Assembly: GCA_947494675.1 (NCBI GenBank)
Contig: CANLVP010000003.1
Span: 483,791 to 547,790, forward strand
DNA: 64,000 nucleotides
Direction: 5' to 3'
DNA from: an uncultured Paracoccaceae bacterium
GTDB taxonomy: Bacteria > Pseudomonadota > Alphaproteobacteria > Rhodobacterales > Rhodobacteraceae
In this document: positions 51,433 to 60,676 of the stretch, piece after piece
Position numbering within the stretch: position 1 is the stretch's first letter
Layout: each line of letters opens with the position of its first letter
The notes under the pieces: generated by a model
The model's input: the letters and a program-made list of their open reading frames with translations, nothing else
Told to the model about the DNA's origin: nothing
Database searches by the model: none
Position numbers and translations under genes: made by a program

Positions 51433-52695
51433 CTATTTAGGCCAAGAGGCTTGGATACCTGACGCAACCTCAGCTGCATCCTTGCCGCCTGCGTAATCCA
51501 CCATTCCTGTCCAGAATGTGCCTGCACCAACTGCACCCGGCATCAAGTCAGATGCGTCAAATCGGAACGTCGTCGCTGCCAACAGAATGTCGTTCATCTT
51601 TGCAGTCGCGGCGTCCGAGAACTTCGACGCATCCACACCTTTGTGTGGCGTCAGGAAGCCACCAAGCGCCATCCAAATCTCATGCGCTTCAGGGGTTTGC
51701 AGGTACGCGATCAGATCATGAGCGGCTTCGTTTTCATTGGTAATTGCCCAAAGCGTACCCGCACCAAGAACTGGTGCTCCAAGGTCCTTTTCCGCATAAG
51801 CTGGGAAGTAGAAGAAATCTGCATCTTCGCCAACAACCGTGCCCTCGGGGAAGAACGCAGGGATGAAAGACGCCTGACGGTGCATGTAGCACTGAGGTGG
51901 GCTTGCAAACAGACCCTTCGGGCTGTCGCGGAAGTCGGTCGCTGCGACAGCACCGGCACCGCCAGCAACATAATCTTCATTGCGGGCAAATGCGCCGAAC
52001 TCTTCAATTGCGGCAACGACCTCTGGCGCATCAAATGGAATTTCATTCGCAACCCATTGGTCATAGACAGCGGGTTCTTGCGTGCGGAGCATCATTTCCT
52101 CAACCCAGTCGGTCGCAGGCCAACCTGTCGCGCCACCGGATCCCAGACCGATGCACCAAGGAGTGCCCCCGTCTGCAACGATCTGATCTGTCAGGGCCTT
52201 CAGCTCTTCCATCGTTGTCGGGATGTCATAGCCCGCATCTTCAAAGTTCTCAGGCGAATACCAGACCAGTGATTTCACATCGACCTTGTAGAAAAAGCCG
52301 TAGAGGTTATCCGCCCCGTTTTCATCGGCATATGTGCCAAGATCGACCCAGGATTGGCCCGCCGCATAGTTTTCGGCAATCCACTCGGCTGTTCCGTCTT
52401 TCAAGGGTGTCAGGAACCCGCGCGATGCCAGATCGGACGCCAGGCCTGGCTGCGGGAACACAGCGATGTTTGGCGCGGAACCGGCCTCGGTATCCACCAG
52501 GATCTGCTGCTCAAAGCTGTCAGAACCCGTATAGCGCACATCGTGGCCGGTCTTCTCTGCAAAGTCGGCAAGCACAGCTTCGACGTATTCTTGATCCGGC
52601 CCCAGCCAAGTGCCAAATACAGTCAATTGTTCGGCCATTGCAGGCGATGTCATAAGTGCGAGTGCTGCGCACCCCGCCAGATAAGTGGATTTCAT
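51433..52695 (-). CDS. aglE: Alpha-glucoside ABC transporter substrate-binding protein
   Basis: A 420-residue periplasmic protein. The signal peptide MKSTYLAGCAALALMTSPAM ends near MAEQ. Family 1 text includes LTVFGTWLGPDQEYVEAVLA, VRYTGSDSFEQQILVDTEAG and NIAVFPQPGL. The ATG at 52695 is chosen because it begins the signal peptide and has GGGAGAGAG directly upstream. It is the first gene of the agl operon, with a LacI-type operator 58-69 bp upstream. Confidence 0.92.
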   Translation of the reverse strand: MKSTYLAGCAALALMTSPAMAEQLTVFGTWLGPDQEYVEAVLADFAEKTGHDVRYTGSDSFEQQILVDTEAGSAPNIAVFPQPGLASDLASRGFLTPLKDGTAEWIAENYAAGQSWVDLGTYADENGADNLYGFFYKVDVKSLVWYSPENFEDAGYDIPTTMEELKALTDQIVADGGTPWCIGLGSGGATGWPATDWVEEMMLRTQEPAVYDQWVANEIPFDAPEVVAAIEEFGAFARNEDYVAGGAGAVAATDFRDSPKGLFASPPQCYMHRQASFIPAFFPEGTVVGEDADFFYFPAYAEKDLGAPVLGAGTLWAITNENEAAHDLIAYLQTPEAHEIWMALGGFLTPHKGVDASKFSDAATAKMNDILLAATTFRFDASDLMPGAVGAGTFWTGMVDYAGGKDAAEVASGIQASWPK

Positions 52696-52752
52696 CTCTC
52701 TCTCCCTTGTTCTGCGCTTCCCGCGACTACGTTGTGTCTTCGACCCAAATTC

Positions 52753-52764
52753 GAAAGCGCTTTC
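52753..52764. promoter_or_regulatory. LacI-family operator upstream of aglE
   Basis: GAAAGCGCTTTC is a perfect 12 bp palindrome with the central CG of LacI-family operators, flanked by T-C on one side and A-A on the other. It lies between aglE and the divergent LacI gene. Confidence 0.7.
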
Positions 52765-52881
52765 AATTTTTAACAAGAAGCATGATTCACAGACCTGTGT
52801 CAACATGCCCTGCAAAAATTGGAAACCTTACCTCAGACCTTGACGCTGAGGGCCTGATGGTGTTGGGTTTACCGACCTTGG

Positions 52882-52898
52882 ATTGAAAGCGGTTTAAT
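52882..52898. promoter_or_regulatory. Second LacI-family operator, next to the regulator start
   Basis: ATTGAAAGCGGTTTAAT is a near-palindrome that shares TTGAAAGCG with the site at 52753-52764. It ends 5 bp before the regulator ATG, fitting autorepression. Confidence 0.6.
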
Positions 52899-52903
52899 AT
52901 CTT

Positions 52904-53929
52904 ATGAACTTGAAGGAATTCTCTTCACGTATAGGATTATCTCAAACAACCGTATCGCGCGCGCTCGGCGGCTACCCAGAAGTTAGCGCAAAAACCCGAG
53001 CTCGCGTAGCTGAAGCAGCAGTGCGGCTTAACTACATGCCAGACAAGAAAGCGCGCGCGCTTGCTACGGGGCGCTCTTTTACAATTGGCCACGTTCTATC
53101 AAGCCAGAACAAAGAAGAATTGGTTAGCCCAATCACCGGCGATTTTATTGGCGGGATGACAGAATGTTGCGCTGATTTTGGGTATAGCCTGACCCTGATG
53201 ATCGCCCAGCCGGATCACGAAGAACAAACATTTCGCAAGCTAAGGGCCGAGGGTGCTGTCGATGGCGTGGTCTTGCAGTTGCCCAGGCAAGATGATCCGC
53301 GCATTGCGCTGATGCACGAGATCGGGATGCCCTTCATCATGCATGGCCGGGTCGAAAATGCCGACCTGCCCTATTCATGGCTTGATGTGAACAATTCCCG
53401 AGCTTTCCAGCGTGCCACATCCTTTCTTCTGGACCTCGGTCATCGTCGCATCGGGATAATCAATGGGGATGAAAGTGTTAACTTTGCCGTCCGCCGCCGC
53501 TCGGGGTACGAGACTGCCCTGAAAGAGGCCGGGATATCTTTGACGCCTCGATTTATGAGCAGCGGTCAAATGACCGAAGAAAATGGCCACGAAGCCGTGC
53601 GGAATATGTTGATGCGCAAGGAGCGCCCTACTGCTTTTGTCGTATCATCGATCATGCAGGCGATCGGCGCGCGCCGAGCCATTCAGGAAGCGGGATTGCA
53701 ACTGGGCAAGGACATATCCGTAGTCGCGTATGACGATGATCTATCTTACCTCAGCAATCGCCAAGACATCCCATTGTTTACCGCCGTTCGCTCTTCCGTA
53801 CGCGAAGCTGGTCGTCTCGTTGCCACGATGCTCATCCGACAGGTGGAATCTTCGACAAACCCCTTCGAGAATGAGCTCCTAGAAGCCGAACTGGTCGTGG
53901 GCGCATCAACGGGCGTCGCCGTATCCTAG
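52904..53929 (+). CDS. aglR: LacI family transcriptional regulator of the alpha-glucoside operon
   Basis: A 341-residue repressor. The N-terminal HTH and hinge (1-60) read MNLKEFSSRIGLSQTTVSRA, LGGYPEVSAKTRARVAEAAV and LNYMPDKKARALATG. The periplasmic-binding-protein-like domain follows (FTIGHVLSSQNKEELVSPIT, DGVVLQLPRQDDPRIALM). Divergent to aglE with two matching operator-like palindromes, it almost certainly represses the agl operon in the absence of an alpha-glucoside. The gene symbol follows the operon assignment. Confidence 0.85.
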   Translation: MNLKEFSSRIGLSQTTVSRALGGYPEVSAKTRARVAEAAVRLNYMPDKKARALATGRSFTIGHVLSSQNKEELVSPITGDFIGGMTECCADFGYSLTLMIAQPDHEEQTFRKLRAEGAVDGVVLQLPRQDDPRIALMHEIGMPFIMHGRVENADLPYSWLDVNNSRAFQRATSFLLDLGHRRIGIINGDESVNFAVRRRSGYETALKEAGISLTPRFMSSGQMTEENGHEAVRNMLMRKERPTAFVVSSIMQAIGARRAIQEAGLQLGKDISVVAYDDDLSYLSNRQDIPLFTAVRSSVREAGRLVATMLIRQVESSTNPFENELLEAELVVGASTGVAVS

Positions 53930-54034
53930 TTCATCATGGCCCTTGGACGATCAGCCCGGTGCAGTCACTCAACTATGGACCAGAGAGCTGCGGCTTGCGG
54001 ACGTTCTCCACAAGCCTCGAGCGCCAGGCACGCA

Positions 54035-54925
54035 TTAATTGAGCAGGTCTGGTACCTGCGCCGCATGACTCCACTGCCGGGGTGATTGGCCGTACATCCG
54101 CTTGAACTCGCGGCTAAACTGAGAGGAGCTTTGATACCCCACGTCCCAGGCCGCTTCTGACACTGTCTTTCCTTCGGCGATCTTCATCGCGGCGTTGTTC
54201 AGACGCATCGATTTCACAAACTGTATTGGCGACATTGTCGTGGCTTCCTTGAACCGCCGATGGAAGACCGCCCGGCTCATGCCGACGTGGTCGGCCATGT
54301 CGTCGATCGTGACCTGTTCTTTCAAGTGGGTTGAGAGGTAGTCTATGGTGCGCGCGATTTCGTTGCCGACGCCAAAAGCGCGTTTTGCAGTGGCGCCAGC
54401 TTCGCCCGTGAGCACCGCGTAATAAAATTCGCGCAATCGCCCCGGGCCAAGGACTTCTAGATCAACCGGATTGTCGAGCAGCTCAAGCAGTCGCAAAAGT
54501 GCCTGTGTGAAGCCCGTATCCCAAGGCGCCAAAGCCAAAGCCGACGACGCTCCGCCCCGAGACTGTCTCATGCCACCGGTAGCCGTCTCAATCTCCATGG
54601 TGAGCGCGCGCATCATCCGTGGCTCCAAAGTGATCATTACGCCTAGCAGAGGATTTTCTTCAGAAGCGTCTGGCGTGCCCGCCTCAACTGGCAGCGTCAT
54701 TGGGCACAACAAGTATTTTTCGCTACCGTAGATGTGGCGCTCGCCGTCCAGTACAGCTTCCTTTGTGCCGTTAAGGATGGCCACGACCGTCGGCTGGTAG
54801 ACGGCGGGCACGCAAGGAATAGTCTCGGTCACGCGGAATAGTTGGACACCCTCAATTGCTGTGTCGACAAGGCCTGCCTCGGGCAGACGGCGCTCAATAA
54901 GGTTTTTGATCTGGTCCTTGCTCAT
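54035..54925 (-). CDS. AraC family transcriptional regulator
   Basis: A regulator of about 296 residues with an N-terminal AraC_N cupin-like domain (IPCVPAVYQPTVVAILNGTK, CPMTLPVEAGTPDASEENPL). The C-terminal pair of helix-turn-helix units includes VTIDDMADHVGMSRAVFHRR and VSEAAWDVGYQSSSQFSREF. Starts at 54925, 54952 (ATG) and 54982 (TTG) are all possible; 54925 gives the usual family beginning. It is divergent from an SDR gene, a common pairing in which the regulator controls the dehydrogenase. Confidence 0.85.
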   Translation of the reverse strand: MSKDQIKNLIERRLPEAGLVDTAIEGVQLFRVTETIPCVPAVYQPTVVAILNGTKEAVLDGERHIYGSEKYLLCPMTLPVEAGTPDASEENPLLGVMITLEPRMMRALTMEIETATGGMRQSRGGASSALALAPWDTGFTQALLRLLELLDNPVDLEVLGPGRLREFYYAVLTGEAGATAKRAFGVGNEIARTIDYLSTHLKEQVTIDDMADHVGMSRAVFHRRFKEATTMSPIQFVKSMRLNNAAMKIAEGKTVSEAAWDVGYQSSSQFSREFKRMYGQSPRQWSHAAQVPDLLN

Positions 54926-55086
54926 GCGCTCTAGCTGGCAGAAGACTATCATCTTTGCAATGGAGTTGAGACGAATGGGCAAGTAATTGAGAGGATATTG
55001 CCTGTTTCGACGCCCAATCAGGTTCTATCTGTGCTTTCAGACAATAGCACCCCAAACCGCCAGCTTGAACTGGCAGGAGACAGAAA

Positions 55087-56040
55087 ATGGCAGATACGAC
55101 ATTTGGCCCAAAAGGCTGGACACCCGAACGCCTCGTCGACCAGTCAGGCAAGACTTATGTCATCACCGGCGCCAACGCTGGCGCAGGCTTTCAAGCAGCG
55201 CGCATCTTGCTGAAGAAAAACGCCAAGGTGGTGATGCTGAACCGCTCAGCCGAGAAATCTGAGGCGGCAATCGCGGACCTGAAACAGGAATTCGGCGGAC
55301 AGGCCGACGTGAGCTTCATCCGCATGGATCTGTCCGTTCTGGGCAGCGTGCGCGAGGCCGCCTCCGAGGTCTTGAAGACCGTGCCCCGCATCGACGCGCT
55401 GATCAACAATGCGGCCATCGCGCAGGTGCCGACGCGCGAACTGACTGTCGACGGGTTCGAAAGCCAGCTTGGCACCAACCATTACGGTCACTTTTTGCTC
55501 AATGGTCTGCTGTTTGACCGCATCGCCGAAAGCAAAGGCCGGATCGTGGTTGTTGCAAGTCTTGGCTACAACATGGGTCTCAAGACCATCAAATTCGACG
55601 ACATGAACTGGGCTGAGGGTTACGGTGCAAACACCGCCTATTCACAGAGCAAGCTAGCGCAGATGATGTTTGCCTACGAACTGCAGGACCGGCTGGCCGC
55701 TGCGGGGCGCAAAGATGTCGAAGTTTACGTATGTCATCCGGGCTCATCGGCCACCTCGCTGATCACAACAAGCGGCAGCCGCACGATGCGGTTCATCTGG
55801 TGGCTAATGACCAAGACGCCGATGGTTCAGACGGCAGAACAAGGCTCATACCCCGAAGTGATGTGTGCGACCGAAGAGACCCTGACAGAGCAACGTGCCC
55901 TCTACGGTCCGACCGGCCGCATGGAAACGGTCGGACCCGTTGGCAAAGGCACATTGAACCCTCACGCGCACGACAAAGCCGTCATGGCACGGCTTTGGGA
56001 AATGTCAGAGGACGCTGTCAGGTTCGATTGGAAGCTTTGA
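55087..56040 (+). CDS. Short-chain dehydrogenase/reductase
   Basis: A 317-residue SDR enzyme. The cofactor loop is VITGANAGAGF, NNAAIAQVP is the stabilising NNAG-like motif, and the catalytic Tyr-Lys pair is in YSQSKLAQMMF with the preceding Ser in VVVASLGYNMG. Its length and C-terminal extension resemble the WWOX/retinol-dehydrogenase-like SDRs. The ATG at 55087 is preceded by GGAGA. The substrate is unknown. It is probably regulated by the divergent AraC protein. A small GCCAG/CTGGC inverted repeat (55059-55074) lies just before the ribosome-binding site. Confidence 0.88.
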   Translation: MADTTFGPKGWTPERLVDQSGKTYVITGANAGAGFQAARILLKKNAKVVMLNRSAEKSEAAIADLKQEFGGQADVSFIRMDLSVLGSVREAASEVLKTVPRIDALINNAAIAQVPTRELTVDGFESQLGTNHYGHFLLNGLLFDRIAESKGRIVVVASLGYNMGLKTIKFDDMNWAEGYGANTAYSQSKLAQMMFAYELQDRLAAAGRKDVEVYVCHPGSSATSLITTSGSRTMRFIWWLMTKTPMVQTAEQGSYPEVMCATEETLTEQRALYGPTGRMETVGPVGKGTLNPHAHDKAVMARLWEMSEDAVRFDWKL

Positions 56041-56176
56041 TCTAGCAAAGCATATATCACGGCTGCTCGACGTTCGGTTCGCTTTTGGCAACCCAAAGCC
56101 GCCGTTTGCCGAGGGTCGCTCTCACAAGGTACAGCTTAACTAAAGCGGACTTTGCTGGCGTTGAGTGACAGTCCGC

Positions 56177-56802
56177 TTACCTTTCCTGCAAGGCGAGACG
56201 AACACCTAACGCGCAGTAGATACTGCCAACCACTTTGCCCTGCCACTTGAGAACAGCCGGATTGCGACGCAAGAAGTTTCCAAGGCCACCGGCAGCAACA
56301 GCGAATACGATGGTGCTGAAGAATCCGATCAATGCAAAAACAACGCCTAAAATAGTGAGCTGCATGACGACAAAACCTCTTTCCGGCGCAACGAATTGCG
56401 GGAGGAATGCGAGGAAGAAAAGTGCAGTCTTTGGGTTAAGCACCTCCGCTAAGATAGCCTGTCTGAAGGCTTGTGGCGCGGAGATCGGAACACGCCCCTG
56501 GCCCAAGTCGACCGAGGTTTTCTCAAAAAAGTCCTTCAATCCGAGGTAGACGAGATACGCGGCACCAAGGTATTTGACGACTGTGAAGAGCGTGGCGGAT
56601 GCCGCGATGATTGCGGAGATACCAACAACAGCCATGATGTATGAAGAAAGTCGCCAGCCGTGATACCCGCACCGGTAGCAATACCAACCTTGGTTCCTGA
56701 TGTGGTGGCCCGCGCGACGGTCAACAGGGTTGCGGGACCGGGGATGAAAACGAAGCCAAGAACAATCAACGAATAGGTTAGTAATACGGCTGGGTCGATC
56801 AC
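56177..56802 (-). pseudogene. LysE/RhtB family amino-acid exporter, interrupted by a frameshift
   Basis: Two overlapping frames together make one LysE-family protein. Frame one (start ATG at 56802) reads MIDPAVLLTYSLIVLGFVFI, PGPATLLTVARATTSGTKVG, IATGAGITAGDFLHT and then turns to unrelated text. Frame two (from about 56640 down to the stop at 56177) continues with MAVVGISAIIAASATLFTVV, KYLGAAYLVYLGLKDFF and LAEVLNPKTALFFLAFLPQF. The join lies near 56637-56645 and needs a one-base insertion or two-base deletion to restore a single frame of about 205 residues. It may be a real pseudogene or a sequencing error. Confidence 0.8.
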
Positions 56803-57013
56803 TTCATCTTCTCCCTAAATTCTTGAGCTTTTAGCAATCCATAGATTGCGGAGATTGACAAGCCGGTGAACCAGGCATTCGCTGCAGGCGCGACATCAAG
56901 GTTTTGGCGAATTCACACTTCGCAGAACTTGCGGCCGTTTGTCATTGCGCGTTCAGGGGCCGATCAAGCGCCGTATGGCTTGTAAACTGCAACTTAACTG
57001 GCCATCAAAACGC

Positions 57014-57643
57014 ATGACACACACAAGCGCCCTCAGTCATATTCGCTGGATCGGTGGCGGTAGCGGAGCCGGCAAATCAGTCATCGCTCGGAAGCTCGCC
57101 GCCAAGCATAACGCAGCCCTCTACGACACCGACAAAGCGATGGCAGAACATGCGAAACGTTGTGACCCGAAAAGGTGCCCAAATCTGATGGCATTCCTGG
57201 ACATGAGCATAGACGCGCGTTGGGTCGACCGCACGCCGCAGGTCATGCTGGAGACATTTCATTGGTTTAAGGGCGAAGGATTTGATCTCATCCTAGAGGA
57301 TCTGAGAGGCATGCCTCGCGATAGGCCGATCCTCGTCGAGGGCTTTCGATTGTTACCGCACCTCGTCGCACCGATGCTCACCGAACTCAGCGACGCAGTT
57401 TGGCTATTGCCTACAGCTGACTTTCGCCGCTGCGCGTTTGATAAGCGCGGCTCGACGATGGAGATACCCAATCGCACCAGCAATCCGGGACGCGCACTGG
57501 CAAACTTACTGGAGCGCGACGCCATGTTTACAGAACGCCTCCAATCTGAAGTTAAGCGGCTTGGTTTGCGAACACTTTTCGTCAACGGAAGCATCAGCGA
57601 AGCAGATATGACCGACGATGTCGGCGACATTTTGTTTCGTTAG
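57014..57643 (+). CDS. P-loop NTP-binding protein, kinase-like
   Basis: A 209-residue protein with a Walker A motif at the N-terminus, WIGGGSGAGKSVIARKLA, followed by YDTDKAMAEHAKRC, as in small P-loop kinases (shikimate/cytidylate kinase-like fold). A CDPKRC pair and WVDRTPQVMLETFHWFKGEG follow, then PILVEGFRLLPHLVAPML, a Walker-B-like strand. The function is unknown; phosphorylation of a small molecule is likely. Upstream ATGs at 56975 and a start at 56939 are possible, but the chosen ATG gives a compact family-like protein. Its neighbours offer no pathway. Confidence 0.65.
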   Translation: MTHTSALSHIRWIGGGSGAGKSVIARKLAAKHNAALYDTDKAMAEHAKRCDPKRCPNLMAFLDMSIDARWVDRTPQVMLETFHWFKGEGFDLILEDLRGMPRDRPILVEGFRLLPHLVAPMLTELSDAVWLLPTADFRRCAFDKRGSTMEIPNRTSNPGRALANLLERDAMFTERLQSEVKRLGLRTLFVNGSISEADMTDDVGDILFR

Positions 57644-57948
57644 TTGCGGTTGAAAACATCACCCGCGTAAATTCGAGGCTGTATTCCCGCAAATAGCAGC
57701 AAAACCATGACAGCATGGTACCGAAAACGGACTGGAAGAAACCGACATGTCGGCAAGGGGCTCTGAGAAAAGGTCTGAAGCGGTGCCGCATCTCATTAAC
57801 GGGCAAATACAACCACGCGGCATTTCGGGATGTCGACGTTGGCTTGGCGCACGAGCAGCCTTTCCGTGCCGTTGTTCCAAAACTCACTCTAGGCGCAACA
57901 GATGTTTAGCGCCCACCAATATCCAATGTCATCTGCATGAACGCAGTC
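57644..57948. other. Intergenic region without a supported gene
   Basis: The 305 bp between convergent genes contain only short frames with atypical composition on both strands. No clear terminator, repeat or family text is visible. Confidence 0.35.
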
Positions 57949-58626
57949 CTAAGCGGGCGCATTGCCTTCGACGACAGAGGAAGACGGCGCGCTATCTGGA
58001 TCGATCGCGCGCAGCTTGTATGCGTCACTCTTGGGCGCCCAGCGTTCATAGAGGGACGCAAGGTCTTGTAACGGCGTTTTAGAGTCGTCAATGCGCAGAT
58101 CAGAATCCTTTAGCTCATCCGGGCCCATGACGACCAAGGATGCGGATTGCAGCGGGTCACGTTCGCTGCCCGCAGCTTCCCCAGCCAGCATTCCTGCCAG
58201 AAGTCTTTGTTCGAGCGTGCCGGACGCCTTTTCGAAGCCACGGATCATCTGGGGCAGGACTTCGGCGCTTCCAAGAAAGTTGCCGATGGCCAGACAGTCC
58301 GCCCCAGAAATGCCGCCGGTATGGTCAAGGCAGGACTCACCGGTATGGTGAACGCCCTCGCCTGTCATTGTCAGCACACCGAGTTGACGCCAATGCGGGG
58401 CATGGGCTGCGCTTTGCATTTCTGCGAGAATTGCAACCGGATCGGCCCCCTTCTGAAATGCGTCAAGGCCAACGCGATGCAAACGCGGATCTGTGCGCGC
58501 TTGCGAAAAAACAACGCAACCGGGCATTGCCGCACCAACCCGCGCGCCAACGGCCACAGAAGACGTCGTGACGGCAAATCCGATGCGGCCCGTATCGGGA
58601 CAGCGCCCGGCAAGTGAATAGGTCAT
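57949..58626 (-). CDS. DUF1028 family protein
   Basis: A 225-residue protein with the DUF1028 pattern: MTYSLAGRCPDTGRIGFAVT, TSSVAVGARVGAAMPGCVVF and GVHHTGESCLDHTGG. The family has an N-terminal-nucleophile hydrolase-like fold and no proven reaction. It overlaps the N-carbamoyl hydrolase gene by 4 nt, so it is made with it and probably acts on the same nitrogen compound, for example by hydrolysing an amide or carbamoyl intermediate. That role is inference from position. Confidence 0.85.
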   Translation of the reverse strand: MTYSLAGRCPDTGRIGFAVTTSSVAVGARVGAAMPGCVVFSQARTDPRLHRVGLDAFQKGADPVAILAEMQSAAHAPHWRQLGVLTMTGEGVHHTGESCLDHTGGISGADCLAIGNFLGSAEVLPQMIRGFEKASGTLEQRLLAGMLAGEAAGSERDPLQSASLVVMGPDELKDSDLRIDDSKTPLQDLASLYERWAPKSDAYKLRAIDPDSAPSSSVVEGNAPA

Positions 58627-59558
58627 TCTTCGATTTCCACTCCAGTCTGCGTCGTGATCAGCCCATAATGCTCGATCCGGCGGTGTTTGGCGAAATTGAA
58701 AACAGAGCGGCGAATGTAGGCTCCAAGATCCAAGTCACAATTGTGCGTAATGAGTTCGTCATCTTCACTTACCGCACGCGCAACGGTCTCTCCGGTTGGG
58801 GCCACGATTGCGGACCCGCCAATCATGGTAAATCCGTCTTCCGAGCCACATTTCGCCGCCGCCATGACCCACGCACCGTTCTGATAGGCAGCTGACTCGA
58901 GGCTCAATCTGTGATGATGCTCGCGCAGGTGAGCTGGTTCGTTGTAGTGAATGTTTCGGGTTGGCGTGTTGTACCCCAGCATGAAGACCTCAGCGCCTTT
59001 CAATGCCATCACGCGAAACGTTTCTGGCCAGCGGCGATCATTGCAGATGCACATGCCGATCCTGCCAACTTCTGACTTGTGGACCGGAAAACCGAGATCT
59101 CCCACTTCAAAATACCGTTTTTCCAAGTGTTCAAATTCGGCATCACCAATCGGATCTTTGGTGCCAGGCAAGTGGATCTTGCGGTATTTTCCAATAATGT
59201 CCCCGTTTGGGGAGACAAGCACAGATGTGTTGAAACGTCTGACCTTGCCGTCAATTACGGTCTTCTCAGCATAGCCTAGGTAGAAGCCGATCGACAGTTC
59301 ACGGGCGCAATCAAACAACGGTTGTGTCTCAGGAGAGGGCAGTTCTTCTTCAAAAAACCGGTCATATTCTTCGACGTCGTTGTAAACGTAGCGTGGGAAA
59401 AATGTGGTTAAGGCCAATTCTGGAAACGTGACCCATTTGGCGCCGCGCGCGTGAGCTTCCCGCATCAAATCCACAAGCCGTTTGACGACAGCCTTGCGGG
59501 AACTGTCCAAATGAATAGGCCCCAACTGTGCTACCGCAAATACCACACGTCTACTCAT
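58623..59558 (-). CDS. N-carbamoyl-D-amino-acid hydrolase (carbon-nitrogen hydrolase family)
   Basis: A 311-residue nitrilase-superfamily enzyme that splits N-carbamoyl amino acids to the amino acid, CO2 and ammonia. The catalytic triad is E47 (TFPELAL), K127 (YRKIHLPG) and C172 (GMCICNDRRWPET), at the positions found in characterised D-carbamoylases. The extended family blocks YNTPTRNIHYNEPAHL and SAAYQNGAWVMAAAKCG also match. The ATG at 59558 has GGAGG upstream and is preferred to a 13-residue longer start. D-specificity is inferred from family similarity. It is divergent from a LysR gene. Confidence 0.88.
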   Translation of the reverse strand: MSRRVVFAVAQLGPIHLDSSRKAVVKRLVDLMREAHARGAKWVTFPELALTTFFPRYVYNDVEEYDRFFEEELPSPETQPLFDCARELSIGFYLGYAEKTVIDGKVRRFNTSVLVSPNGDIIGKYRKIHLPGTKDPIGDAEFEHLEKRYFEVGDLGFPVHKSEVGRIGMCICNDRRWPETFRVMALKGAEVFMLGYNTPTRNIHYNEPAHLREHHHRLSLESAAYQNGAWVMAAAKCGSEDGFTMIGGSAIVAPTGETVARAVSEDDELITHNCDLDLGAYIRRSVFNFAKHRRIEHYGLITTQTGVEIEE

Positions 59559-59612
59559 GCGTTCCTCCAAACTAGGGTGACCTCCAGAACTAGACAACTA
59601 AACGCTTAGCTG

Positions 59613-59640
59613 GAAATAATAAAACCGACACATGAAATAA
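59613..59640. promoter_or_regulatory. Direct repeat in the divergent carbamoylase/LysR promoter region
   Basis: GAAATAA occurs at 59613-59619 and again at 59634-59640, 21 bp apart (two helical turns), in the 98 bp between the divergent genes. It could be a LysR contact site, but it is AT-rich and short. Confidence 0.25.
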
Positions 59641-59656
59641 CAGAAGGTTATTCTCT

Positions 59657-60565
59657 ATGCTTCGCTTGCGGCAACTTGAGATGCTATGTGCGGTTGTGGA
59701 TTTGGGGACAACTTCGGGCGCAGCGGAATCCCTGGGTGTTAGCCAACCAGCGGTCTCGAACATGATCAGACACATTGAGGACCTGGTGGGGTTTTCGCTG
59801 TTCCGTCGGGAAAAAGGGCGTCTGGCCCCTACCCCGGAAGCCTTACACATTGCTCAGGAAGCCCAGCATCTCTTCGCTCAGCAGAAACGCATGGATCGAA
59901 TATTGCAACAGTTGCGTGGCGGGACAGTCGGACAGCTGAACTTGATCGCAACCCCATCAATCGGACATGTATTGCTCCCCGGTTTGGTAACTCGGTTTAT
60001 GCAAGAGAGACCCCAACTTAGACCGTCCATCGAATTGGGCAGCGTCGATGAGGTGATTCACCAGTTGATCAGCGGTCGCGCTGAGCTTGGATTTTCGATC
60101 ACACCTCCACGGCATTCAGCCCTAAGCGTTCTCCCATTGGCCGAAGGGAAAATGGTTTGCGTCATGCCCGCAGGCCACGATCTGGCACATGCTCGGATGA
60201 TCAACATCTCTGACTTGAATCACGTCAAACACATCTCATTCGGATCATCCACGCCGCTTGGCCAAATGATTGACCAGGCCTATTCAAACGTGGGATTGGA
60301 ACGCCGCTTCGACTGCGAAGTGCGTCACACATCAACGGCCCTAGAGATGGTTTCAGCGGGAGCCGGTGTGGCGTTGGTGGACAGCTTTGCTCTGCGCGGG
60401 ACATCCCGAAGCGACATTGTCGTCCGACCGGTTGAACCCTGTCTCCCGGTCAAGCTCTATGGAATAACGTCAAAGCTGTTTCCAACCTCACAGATGTTGG
60501 GAAAGTTCCAACAGTTCGTAAGAGACTCTTTGATGACGGGACCAGATGGCGAAGCCACGTTATAA
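59657..60565 (+). CDS. LysR family transcriptional regulator
   Basis: A 302-residue LysR protein. The N-terminal HTH reads MLRLRQLEMLCAVVDLGTTS, GAAESLGVSQPAVSNMIRHI and EDLVGFSLFRREKGRLAPT. The effector domain follows from about residue 90 (VGQLNLIATPSIGHVLLPGL). It faces the carbamoylase/DUF1028 genes across 98 bp and is followed by a PotABCD-like transporter, so it may control both sides. Confidence 0.9.
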   Translation: MLRLRQLEMLCAVVDLGTTSGAAESLGVSQPAVSNMIRHIEDLVGFSLFRREKGRLAPTPEALHIAQEAQHLFAQQKRMDRILQQLRGGTVGQLNLIATPSIGHVLLPGLVTRFMQERPQLRPSIELGSVDEVIHQLISGRAELGFSITPPRHSALSVLPLAEGKMVCVMPAGHDLAHARMINISDLNHVKHISFGSSTPLGQMIDQAYSNVGLERRFDCEVRHTSTALEMVSAGAGVALVDSFALRGTSRSDIVVRPVEPCLPVKLYGITSKLFPTSQMLGKFQQFVRDSLMTGPDGEATL

Positions 60566-60676
60566 CTCTGGATTATTCCTGTAGCCGAAATTTTTATTTC
60601 ACTGAATTGAATGGCTCTGCTTTGCTTGAGGGGTGCTGCGGTTCGACGCGCGGCATCTCTTGGAGACGACAGCTGA

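Noticed and set aside
57594-57887. Minus-strand frame of 97 codons between the P-loop gene and the DUF1028 gene
   Set aside because: Overlaps the end of the P-loop gene and contains cysteine/tryptophan-rich text typical of a non-coding frame.
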